Shown in pieces: positions 8,381 through 16,600 of a DNA stretch of 64,000 bases (its first letter is position 1; each line of letters begins with the position of its first letter). Source of the DNA: Streptomyces sannanensis (lineage in GTDB: Bacteria; Actinomycetota; Actinomycetes; Streptomycetales; Streptomycetaceae); the NCBI RefSeq assembly GCF_039536205.1, contig NZ_BAAAYL010000001.1, positions 4,774,001 through 4,838,000 of the forward strand. The letters are read 5' to 3'. A program made the translations under genes and the position numbers. The notes under the pieces were generated by a model, which made no database searches, was not told where the DNA came from, and worked only from the letters and a program-made list of their open reading frames with translations.

Positions 8381-9187
8381 CTACACGTCACGCCTGCCGA
8401 GCAGGGCGAACGCTCCCGCGACGGCTGCCGCGGTCACCACGGCGAGGAAGACCAGCTGCTTGACGCCGGTCTCCCCGCCGGAGACCTGGAACAGGGTGAA
8501 CAGCGAACTGGGTGCGCTGTACTCCATGATCGTTTCGGCCACCTTCTGGGTGGACTCCCAGATGTAGAGGAACGCGGGCATCACCGCGGGGACCAGGACG
8601 ACCCCGAGCATCGTCGTGATCGCGCCCGCGGAGTGGCGCAGCATCGAGCCCACGGCCAGACCGAGCAGCCCGAGCAGAGTGACGTAGAGGCTTCCGCCCA
8701 GCACTCCGCCGGCCCATGCCGCGCCGCTGGTCGCCCGGCCGGCGTCGCTGTGCAGCGAGGCCGACACCAGGCTCACGAACCCCACGGCGCTCGCGGTGGT
8801 GACGAAGGCCAGGAGGCCGAAGACGATCAGCTTCGCGGCCAGTACCCGCGAGCGCTGCGGACAGGCGGTGAGCGTGGTGCGGATCATCCCCGTGCCGTAC
8901 TCCGAGGTGACGACCAGCACGCCGAGGGTGATCACGCAGATCTGTCCCAGCATCAGCCCGAACGCGGCGGGCGTGGTGACCGGGGTGGCGGCGTAGTCGC
9001 TGTCCGTGGTCAGCAGGGCGCCGGACAGTCCGATGCCGAGCACGAGCAGCAGCATGATGCCGATCGTCCACATCGTGGACCGGACCGACCTGATCTTCGT
9101 CCACTCCGAGGTGATGGCATGCCCGAGATGCGTGGACCGCACCGGAATCGGCGAGGTGTACGTCTGCTGGGGGTAGGGGCTGCTCAT
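8381..9187 (-). CDS. ABC-2 type permease, module A
   Basis: A 268-residue integral membrane protein with about six transmembrane helices and the TSEWTKIRSVRST motif before the first helix, typical of actinobacterial ABC-2 permeases. GMIRTTL after the second helix pair is also family-typical. The start is ATG 9187 (MSSPYPQQTY), which overlaps the stop of the ATPase gene by ATGA and so is translationally coupled to it. It is partner of the ATPase at 9184-10272. The substrate is unknown; related modules export peptides, lipids or drugs. The module is paralogous to the one at 10358-12073. Confidence 0.9.
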   Translation of the reverse strand: MSSPYPQQTYTSPIPVRSTHLGHAITSEWTKIRSVRSTMWTIGIMLLLVLGIGLSGALLTTDSDYAATPVTTPAAFGLMLGQICVITLGVLVVTSEYGTGMIRTTLTACPQRSRVLAAKLIVFGLLAFVTTASAVGFVSLVSASLHSDAGRATSGAAWAGGVLGGSLYVTLLGLLGLAVGSMLRHSAGAITTMLGVVLVPAVMPAFLYIWESTQKVAETIMEYSAPSSLFTLFQVSGGETGVKQLVFLAVVTAAAVAGAFALLGRRDV

Positions 9188-10272
9188 CGGGCGTCCTCGC
9201 TGCGCTGGGTCGTGTCGGCGGCCGGAGCGGCCGGGGCCGCGTACGGGTTCTGTCCGGGCGGCGGCGGGGCGTACCAGCCCTGCTGGGGGACCTCGGGGAG
9301 CGGCGGCGGGGCGTAGCCGGGCCGGGGGAGCTCCTGGAGGCCGACCCGGGGGTCGTCGGCGGAGCGGTAGTCCACCGCCGCCGCGGTCATCCGCATATAG
9401 GCCTCCTCCAGCGAGGCCTGGTGCGGGGAGAGCTCCCACAGCCGTACGCCGGCGTCGTGCGCCAGCTCGCTGATCCGGGGCAGCGGCAGACCGGTCACCC
9501 GCAGCGCGCCGTCCGGCTCAGGCATCACCTGGCCGCCCGCCTCGGAGAGTGCGGCGAAGAGCTTCTCCCGCTGCTGCGCTTCTCCGTCCGGGGTGCGCAC
9601 CCGTGCGAAGTCGGCCGAGTTGCGCGAGATGAAGTCCTTGACGCTCATGTCGGCCAGCAGCTGTCCCCGCCCGATCACGATCAGGTGATCCGCGGTGAGT
9701 GCCATCTCGCTCATCAGATGGGAGGAAACGAAGACCGTACGGCCTTCTGCCGCCAGTGACTTCATCAGATTGCGGACCCAGAGGATGCCCTCCGGGTCGA
9801 GCCCGTTCACGGGCTCGTCGAAGAGCAGCACCTGGGGGTCGCCGAGCAGCGCCGCCGCGATGCCCAGACGCTGGCCCATGCCGAGCGAGAAGCCCTTGGA
9901 ACGCCTCCTGGCGACGTCCTGGAGGCCGACGACACCGAGCACCTCGTCCACCCGGCGCTCCGGGATGCCGGACAGCTGTGCCAGGCAGAGCAGATGACTG
10001 CGGGCACTGCGCCCGCCGTGCACCGCCTTGGCGTCGAGCAGTGCGCCGACCTGCCGCGGTGCGTTGGGCAGCTTGCGGAAGGGAAGGCCACCGATCGTGA
10101 CCTGCCCGGCGGTCGGCTGGTCGAGTCCCAAGATCATGCGCATCGTCGTCGACTTGCCGGCGCCGTTGGGCCCCAGGAAGCCGGTGACGGTCCCCGGCCG
10201 CACCTGGAAGGAAAGGTTGTACACGGCTGTCTTCGCGCCGTAGCGCTTGGTCAGGCCGACTGCCTCGATCAT
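9184..10272 (-). CDS. ABC transporter ATP-binding protein, module A
   Basis: A 362-residue ABC-2 ATPase. Walker A is GPNGAGKST (34-42), the signature is SLGMG (129-133) and Walker B is VLLFDE (148-153). The first 300 residues match the second ATPase at 11138-12073 closely. Unlike it, this copy has a C-terminal extension of about 65 residues rich in Pro, Tyr and Gln (QQGWYAPPPPGQNPY), which may be a flexible interaction tail. It forms an operon with the permease at 8381-9187 by a 4-bp overlap. An 85-bp gap separates it from the upstream paralogous permease. Confidence 0.93.
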   Translation of the reverse strand: MIEAVGLTKRYGAKTAVYNLSFQVRPGTVTGFLGPNGAGKSTTMRMILGLDQPTAGQVTIGGLPFRKLPNAPRQVGALLDAKAVHGGRSARSHLLCLAQLSGIPERRVDEVLGVVGLQDVARRRSKGFSLGMGQRLGIAAALLGDPQVLLFDEPVNGLDPEGILWVRNLMKSLAAEGRTVFVSSHLMSEMALTADHLIVIGRGQLLADMSVKDFISRNSADFARVRTPDGEAQQREKLFAALSEAGGQVMPEPDGALRVTGLPLPRISELAHDAGVRLWELSPHQASLEEAYMRMTAAAVDYRSADDPRVGLQELPRPGYAPPPLPEVPQQGWYAPPPPGQNPYAAPAAPAADTTQRSEDAR

Positions 10273-10357
10273 GCTCCAGCCCCGTCGATGGATGAAATAC
10301 CCCGTAAGAGTTAGGAGGATATCGAGACGTTGATGGTTCCCTCCAAAAACGCACTGA

Positions 10358-11134
10358 TCAGGCGTCGCGCCTCTTCATGACCGCGTAGCCGCCGATCAGC
10401 GCCGCGATCACCCACAGCACCATGACCCCGAGCCCGCCCCACGGTCCGTACGGGGCGCCGCCGCCGAACGCGCCCGGCACCACTTGCATGATCTTCGCTC
10501 CGGCCTGGTCGGGGAAGTAGTGCGCCACCTCCTTCGCGCCCGGCACGACCGACAGGATCCGCGAGATCAGGAAGAAGAAGGGCATCAGGATGCCCAGGGA
10601 CAGGATCGAACTGCGCAGCATCGCCGCGACACCCATGGAGAAGACGGCGATCAAGGTCATGTACAGGCCGGCGCCGATGACCGCGCGCAGTACGTGCGGC
10701 TCTCCGATGCCCGTCCGGTGCTCGCCCAGCAGAGCCTGCCCCAGGAAGAAGGACAGAAAGCCGGCCGCCATCCCGGTGACCAGCGCCAGCAGCGCCGCCA
10801 CAGTGATCTTGCCGAACAGGAAGGCCCCGCGCTGCGGCACCGCCGCCAGCGAGGTACGGATCATGCCGGAGCTGTACTCCGTGCTCACCACCAGCACCCC
10901 GAACACCACCATGGCCAGCTGACCCAGCACCATCCCGGCGAAGCTGGCATAGGTCGGGTCGAAAGTCGCCTGTTCGAGCGGTGACAGCTCGTGGTACCGC
11001 GCCCTGGTGAGCGCGCAGAGCCCGGCACTGAGGGCGACGGTGACCAGCAGCGCGCTCGCCAGGGTCCAGGTCGTGGAGGAGACCGTACGGATCTTGGTCC
11101 ACTCGGATGTGAGGACCGCGGGTGCCGATGCCAT
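10358..11134 (-). CDS. ABC-2 type permease, module B
   Basis: A 258-residue permease with about six transmembrane segments. TSEWTKIRTVSST (9-21) precedes the first helix and GMIRTSLAAVPQRG lies after the third. It follows its ATPase partner by 3 nt. It is a paralogue of the module A permease, and the pairwise arrangement ATPase-permease-ATPase-permease indicates tandem duplication of a two-gene unit. The substrate is unknown. Confidence 0.9.
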   Translation of the reverse strand: MASAPAVLTSEWTKIRTVSSTTWTLASALLVTVALSAGLCALTRARYHELSPLEQATFDPTYASFAGMVLGQLAMVVFGVLVVSTEYSSGMIRTSLAAVPQRGAFLFGKITVAALLALVTGMAAGFLSFFLGQALLGEHRTGIGEPHVLRAVIGAGLYMTLIAVFSMGVAAMLRSSILSLGILMPFFFLISRILSVVPGAKEVAHYFPDQAGAKIMQVVPGAFGGGAPYGPWGGLGVMVLWVIAALIGGYAVMKRRDA

Positions 11135-11137
11135 GAC

Positions 11138-12073
11138 TCAGCTCTTCTCGTAACTCTCGCCCCAGCGGGGCTCGTGCGCGTGATACTCCACCGCGGACGC
11201 GGTCATCCGCATGAACGCCTCCTCCAGCGAGGCGCGTTGGGCGCTCAGCTCGTGCAGCACCAGCTGGTGCTCGGCGGCGAGCTCGCCGAGCCGTTCGGCG
11301 GTGGTGCCGTCCACCTCCAGGGCGCCGTTGCCCGTGACCACGGCGGTGAGGCCGGCCGAGGCCAGCATGTCGCGCAGCCGCTCCTGCTGCGGCGAGCGCA
11401 GCCGCACATAGCTGCGGGAGTTGCCGTGAATGAAGTCCGCCATCGATGTGTCGGCGAGCAGCCGGCCCTGGCCGATCACGATCAAGTGATCGGCGGTCAG
11501 TGCCATTTCGCTCATGAGGTGGCTGGACACGAAGATCGTGCGGCCTTCCGCCGCCAGTTTCTTCATCAGGTTGCGGATCCAGTGAATTCCTTCCGGGTCC
11601 AGACCATTGACGGGTTCGTCGAACATGAGAATCTCCGGATCGCCCAGCAGTGCGGAGGCGATACCCAGACGCTGCCCCATGCCCAGCGAGAAACCCCTCA
11701 CCTTCTTCCGGGCCACGGCGGTCAGCCCCACGATGTCCAGCACCTCGGCCACCCGGCGCTCCGGGATGCGATTGCTCTGCGCCAGGCAGAGCAGGTTGTT
11801 GTACGCGCTGCGCCCACCGTGCATGGCCTTCGCGTCGAGCAGCGCACCGATGTGCTTCAGGGGTTCGTCGAGGTCGCGGTAGTGCCGGCCGTTGATACGG
11901 ACCGTTCCGGCGGTCGGAATGTCCAGATCGAGCACCATGCGCATGGTGGTGGACTTGCCCGCCCCGTTCGGTCCCAGGAAGCCGGTCACCACACCGGGTC
12001 TCACCTGGAACGAGAGATGGTCGACGGCGGTCAGCCCGCCGAAGCGCTTGGTGAGCCCGTCAAGCTCGATCAT
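11138..12073 (-). CDS. ABC transporter ATP-binding protein, module B
   Basis: A 311-residue ABC-2 ATPase and the first gene of the four-gene transporter run (reading right to left). Walker A is GPNGAGKST (34-42), the signature is FSLGMGQRLG (about 128) and Walker B is EILMFDEP. The start is ATG 12073 (MIELDGLTKRFGG), the same start as its paralogue; the longer frame upstream to 12436 is non-homologous and overlaps the filP terminator. It lacks the Pro-rich tail of the module A ATPase. Confidence 0.93.
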   Translation of the reverse strand: MIELDGLTKRFGGLTAVDHLSFQVRPGVVTGFLGPNGAGKSTTMRMVLDLDIPTAGTVRINGRHYRDLDEPLKHIGALLDAKAMHGGRSAYNNLLCLAQSNRIPERRVAEVLDIVGLTAVARKKVRGFSLGMGQRLGIASALLGDPEILMFDEPVNGLDPEGIHWIRNLMKKLAAEGRTIFVSSHLMSEMALTADHLIVIGQGRLLADTSMADFIHGNSRSYVRLRSPQQERLRDMLASAGLTAVVTGNGALEVDGTTAERLGELAAEHQLVLHELSAQRASLEEAFMRMTASAVEYHAHEPRWGESYEKS

Positions 12074-12169
12074 GCGGCCCACGCTAAGCGCGCCCCCCGC
12101 GCGCCGCATCCCGGAGCGGTGGCCTTTGAACGTGTGAAGCCCCCAGCTTCCGGAACACCCTGCGGGCGT

Positions 12170-12265
12170 CGTCCTCAATCGCCGGACGGGCTGAATTCTC
12201 ACCTGGTTCGGCGTTCGAGCCCGCTTGTCGGTGGGCGTAAGGACTGCAGTCGGCGCTTGAGGACG
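12170..12265. repeat. Intergenic inverted repeat
   Basis: Arms CGTCCTCAATCGCCG (12170-12184) and CGGCGCTTGAGGACG (12251-12265) pair with one mismatch across 66 nt. I recall sequences of this kind recurring between Streptomyces genes. It lies in the 283-bp gap between the transporter run and filP; no gene is seen in the gap. Confidence 0.6.
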
Positions 12266-12307
12266 GACACTCCGGCCGACTCGACAGGCGCGGTGCTGCG
12301 AGGGGAA

Positions 12308-12352
12308 ACGCACGCGTGCCCGGCACCGAGACGGTGCCGGGCACGCGTGCGT
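12308..12352 (-). terminator. filP terminator, 21-bp perfect stem
   Basis: Perfect 21-bp arms with a 3-nt AGA loop, starting 4 nt after the filP stop on the minus strand. It should isolate filP from the ABC transporter genes. Confidence 0.9.
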
Positions 12353-12356
12353 GGCG

Positions 12357-13295
12357 TCAGCGGGACTGCTGCGCCGGGACTCCGCGGGAGATCGGCTCGT
12401 CGTCCGCGGGCGCGCCGGTCGCGGCCACCGCGGCACCGGTCAGCGTGGCCAGCATCTCGCGGACGTTGGTCAGCTGCGCGTTGATGGAGTCGCGGCGGTT
12501 CGTCAGCGCCGCCAGCTCACGCTCGGAATCGCTGCGGACCCGGTCCGCCTTCGCGTTGGCGTCGGCCACGATGTCCTCGGCCTGGCGCTGCGCGGTCTCC
12601 ACCGTCTGGCGGGCGCGGCGCTCCGCGTCGGTGCGCAGCTTCTCCGCCTCCAGGCGCAGCTGCTCCGCACGGTGCTCGATCTCCGCGAGCCGCTTCTCGG
12701 CCTTGGCCTGACGCGAGGCCAGGTCGCGCTCGGACTGCTCACGCCGCTTGGCGAGGTTCGTCTCGAAGTCGGCCGCCGCCTGTGCGGCCTTGGCGCGGGT
12801 CTCCTCGAAGAGCGCGTCCGCCTCCTCGCGCTTCGACTGCGCGTCCTTCTGCGCCTCGGCGCGCAGGGTGGCCGCCTCGCCCTTGGCCTTCTCGACGATC
12901 CGTACGCCCTCGTCCTCGGCCTTCTGCTTGCGGTCCACCGCGAACGACTCGGCGTCGTTGCGCACCTGCTGGGCGGCCGACTCGGCCAGCTCGCGGTGCT
13001 GTTCGGCGGCACGGCGGGCCTCTTCCCGCAGGTCCTTCGCCTCCTCCTCGGCGAGGCGGAGGATCTTCTCGACCCGCGCGCCGAGACCGGCGTAGGACGG
13101 CTCGGCCTCGGCCACCTGTGACTGGGCGTTCTGCGTCTCGAGGTGCAGCTCCTCGATGCGCTTCTCCAGGGAGGTGATACGGGCCAGAGCGCTGTCTCGG
13201 TCGGCGACGAGCTTGGTAATGCGGTCGTCCACCTGACCGCGGTCGTAACCACGCCGCACGAGCTCGAAGCCGAAGGGGGAGGAAGTGTCGCTCAT
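12357..13295 (-). CDS. filP: Intermediate-filament-like coiled-coil protein FilP
   Basis: A 312-residue protein that is almost entirely coiled coil after a short head (MSDTSSPFGFELVRRGYDRG). The heptad pattern is dense in Ala, Glu, Arg and Lys. In Streptomyces FilP forms filaments behind the hyphal tip, gives mechanical stiffness and interacts with DivIVA and Scy. The length equals the S. coelicolor protein as I recall (about 310). The head motif GYDRGQVDDRI resembles the lipid-binding N-terminus of DivIVA-like proteins. It lies directly downstream of scy in the same direction, with a MITE-like element between them, and ends in a strong hairpin. Confidence 0.94.
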   Translation of the reverse strand: MSDTSSPFGFELVRRGYDRGQVDDRITKLVADRDSALARITSLEKRIEELHLETQNAQSQVAEAEPSYAGLGARVEKILRLAEEEAKDLREEARRAAEQHRELAESAAQQVRNDAESFAVDRKQKAEDEGVRIVEKAKGEAATLRAEAQKDAQSKREEADALFEETRAKAAQAAADFETNLAKRREQSERDLASRQAKAEKRLAEIEHRAEQLRLEAEKLRTDAERRARQTVETAQRQAEDIVADANAKADRVRSDSERELAALTNRRDSINAQLTNVREMLATLTGAAVAATGAPADDEPISRGVPAQQSR

Positions 13296-13410
13296 GGGGT
13301 TCCTGTCGAAAGAGACCGGTGAGGTGATAGTGGGAATCCTAGGGGCCCGGACGGCGTGTCATCGGGCAGACGCAGGTTTGGTATGGAGAATGTCCAGCCT
13401 TTTGAGTGGC

Positions 13411-13694
13411 TGGTGCTGTGGCCGGAAAGGTTTGCCGGGAAGCTCGCGGCTCCCCCAGCCACCTTCCCCAGCTGCCTCCCCCAGCTGCCTTCCCCAGCTG
13501 CCGCTGGGGGTGCCCCCAGGGTGCCCCCAGGGTGCCCCCGGAGGTGCACCCGGGTGCGGTCCATCGCAAGGCGGAGCATCGCAGCTCGTACCCGGCCGTA
13601 CTCGCGCGATGCGACAACGCAGGGAGGTGCCGTGCCTGGGGGAGGTAGCTGGAGGAGCGTCGCGAGCCGGTGAACCTTTCCGGTCACAGCACTA
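13411..13694. mobile_element. MITE-like element between scy and filP
   Basis: About 284 bp bounded by imperfect 28-bp inverted repeats (4 mismatches; core GTGCTGTGGCCGGAAAGG at 13413-13430, complement near 13675-13692). The interior holds short tandem repeats (CCCCAGCTGCCTT type and GGGTGCCCCCA type) and a hairpin-rich segment. No gene is seen. The right terminus supplies the TAG stop codon of scy (13692-13694). The element accounts for most of the 396-bp filP-scy gap; the rest (13296-13410) shows no gene. Confidence 0.72.
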
Positions 13695-16600
13695 GCTCTC
13701 GGAGGACTTGCCACTCGAACGGGTTCCCCCGGCCGCCGCACCTGCCTTGACGCTGCCCTCCTTGGCTCCGCCACCGGACGGTGCCTCGAAGGATTCCAGC
13801 GCCTCGAGCACCGCCTGGACACGTGAGATCTCCGCGTTGATGTCCTCGCGACGGCGCACGAGTACATCGAGTTCGCGCTTGCCGTCCGCGACGATGCGGC
13901 TCGCCTCGCGCTCGGCCTCGCTCTTGATGCCCTCGGCCTCCTTGATCAGCGCGGCCTTCTTCTGCTCGGCCTCCTTGAGGAGCGACTCCGCCTTCCTGAC
14001 CGCGGCGATGCGTACCTTGCTCGCCTCCGAAGACGCCTCCGACACCAGGTTCTTGGCCTTCGCCTCGGCCTCGGCCCGCTGCTCGGTGGCGGCCTTGACC
14101 AGCTTGTCGACGCGCTCGCCGGCCGACTTCATCTGCTCCGTGGTCTCCCGGCGGGCGCGCTCGTGCAGCTCCTCGATCTCGCTCTCGGTACGGGCCCGCA
14201 GCTCCTCCGCGCGCTCCCTTATGGCGGTGGCGTCCCTGCGGGCCTCGCCGAGCGTCTCGTTCGCGTCCGTACGGCCCCGCTCGACCAGGGTGTTGCCCGC
14301 GACCTTCGCCTCGGCGACGATCCGCTCGGCCTCCTTGCGGGCCGCACCCACCATCGCGTCGGCCTGCTCCTCCGCCTGGGTGGTGGCGCGCACGGCCTCC
14401 TCCTGTGCCTTGCCGATGAGCTGGTCGGCCTGCTCGGCCGCGTCCGCACGCCGCTTGGCCGCGGCCTCACGGGCCTCGTCCAGGATCCGGTCGGCCTCCT
14501 CGCGGGCCTCGTTACGGGTCCGCTCGGCGGCCTCCTCGGAGTCCGCTCGGTTCTGCTCGCCCTCGGTCCTGATGCGCTCCGCGGTCTGCTGGGCGGAGCC
14601 CACGGCGTCGGCGGCCTCGGCACGCAGCCGCTCCGCCTCGTCGGTGGCTTCGGCGACGAGCCGGTCGGCCTGCTCGACCGCCTCTGCGGCGAGCCGGTCC
14701 GCTTCGGAGGCCGCCTCGCTGATGAGCCGGTCGGCCTGTTCGGCGGCGTCGGCGCGGCGCCTGTCGGCGTCCTCGCGGGCGCTGTCGAGGAGCCGGTCGC
14801 CGTCCTCGCGGGCGGCGGCGCGCATCTGCTCGGCCTCGGCCTCGCCGTCGGCCTTGACCTGTTCGGCGGCGGCCAGTGTCTCGTTGGCCTCCGTGACCAG
14901 GCGCTCCGCCTCCGTGGTGGCGTCGCCGACGAGCTTCTCCGCTTCGGAGGCCGCCTCGCTGATGAGCCGGTCGGCCTGTTCGGCGGCGTCGGCGCGGCGC
15001 CTGTCGGCGTCCTCGCGGGCGCTGTCGAGGAGCCGGTCGCCGTCCTCGCGGGCGGCGGCGCGCATCTGCTCGGCCTCGGCCTCGCCGTCGATCTTGACCT
15101 GTTCGGCGGCGGCCAGTGTCTCGTTGGCCTCCGTGACCAGGCGCTCCGCCTCCGTGGTGGCGTCGCCGACGAGCTTCTCCGCTTCGGAGGCCGCCTCGCT
15201 GATGAGCCGGTCGGCCTGCTCGGCGGCGTCGTTGCGGATGCGGTTGGCGTCCTCGCGGGCGTCGGCCCGGGTGCGGGCGGCGTCCTGCTCCGAGGAGGCC
15301 AGGGCGTCCGAGGCCTGGGTGCGCATCCGCTGGGCGTACTCGGACGCCTCGGTACGCAGCCGGCCCGCCTCGGCCGTCGCCTCTGCGCGGACCTGCTCCG
15401 CGCCCTCCTGCGCGCCTGCCAGGACGTCGGACGCCTCGGTACGCAGCCGGCCTGCCTCGGCCATGGCGTCCGCGACCGTGCGCTCGGCGAGCGCCTTCGC
15501 GGCGTCCGTCTCCTCCTGGGCCTCGCGCCGGACGCGGTCGGCGTCCTCGGAGGCGCGGTCCCGCTCGGCGTGGGCGTCGGCGCGTACCCGGTCGGCCTCC
15601 TCCTGCGCCTCGGTCGTCGTACGCTCCGCGGCGTGCTCGGCCGCGCTGCGCAGCCCGGCGATCTCCTCCTCGGCCTGCTCCTGCAGCCCGGCCACCGAGT
15701 CCCGCACGGCCTGAGCGGTCTGCTCCGCGGTGGACACCAGCTCGGTCGCGCGGCGGTCCGCCTCCTCGACCAGCCGCTGCGCCTCGGCCTGTGCCTCCTC
15801 GACCCGCTTGCGGGCGGCGGCCAGCAGTCCCTCGCTCTGTTCGCGGGCCCGGTCGCGTTCCTGGCCGGCCTCCTCGCGGGCGGCGGCCAGCAGCTCCTCG
15901 GCCTCGCGGCGGCGGCGGTTGGCCTCCTCGCGGGCGGCGGCCAGCGCCTCCGCGGCCTCGGCGCCGACCCGCTCGGCGGCCGCTGCGGCCTCCGCGCGTA
16001 CCCGGGCGGCGCTCTCCTGCGCCTCGGACTTGAGCCGTTCGGCCTCGGTGGCGGCCTCGGTGCGCAGCCGTACGGCGAGCGCCTCGCCCTCGCTGCGGGA
16101 CCGCGCCGCGTCGCCCGCGGCCTCGTCGCGCAGCCGCTCGGCCTCCGTCTCGGCCTGCTCCTGGAGCGTACGGATCCGCTCGGCGGCCTCGGCGCGCAGC
16201 CGCTCGGTCTCCTCCGCGACCTCCCGGCGCAGCCTGTCCGCATGAGCGCGCGCCTCGCCCAGCGCATCCTCGGCGGCCTGGTGCCGCTGCTCGGCCTCGA
16301 CGTGCAGCCGGTTGAGCTCCTCGGCGGCCTCGGCGCGTCGGGCGACGGCGGCGCGGGCCGACTCCTCGCGGGTCGCCCGGGCCTCGTCGTCGGCCTCGGC
16401 GCGGGTGCGGTCGGCCTGCTCCTCGGCCTCGGCGCGCAGCCGCTCGGCCTCGGCGCGGGTACGTTCCAGGGTCTCCTCGGCCTGCCTGCGCAGGGTGGTG
16501 GCACGCTCGACGGCGTCGGCGCGCACCCGCTCGCTCTCGGCGCCGGCGCCGGCGCGCAGCTCGTCGGCGTCATTCTTCGCCTTGGTCAGCAGATCCTCGG

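Noticed and set aside
13480..13560. Short GGGTGCCCCCA and CCCCAGCTGCC repeats as a CRISPR or origin
   Set aside because: Units are only 11-15 bp, have no spacers and lie inside an inverted-repeat-bounded element; there are no DnaA-box clusters.
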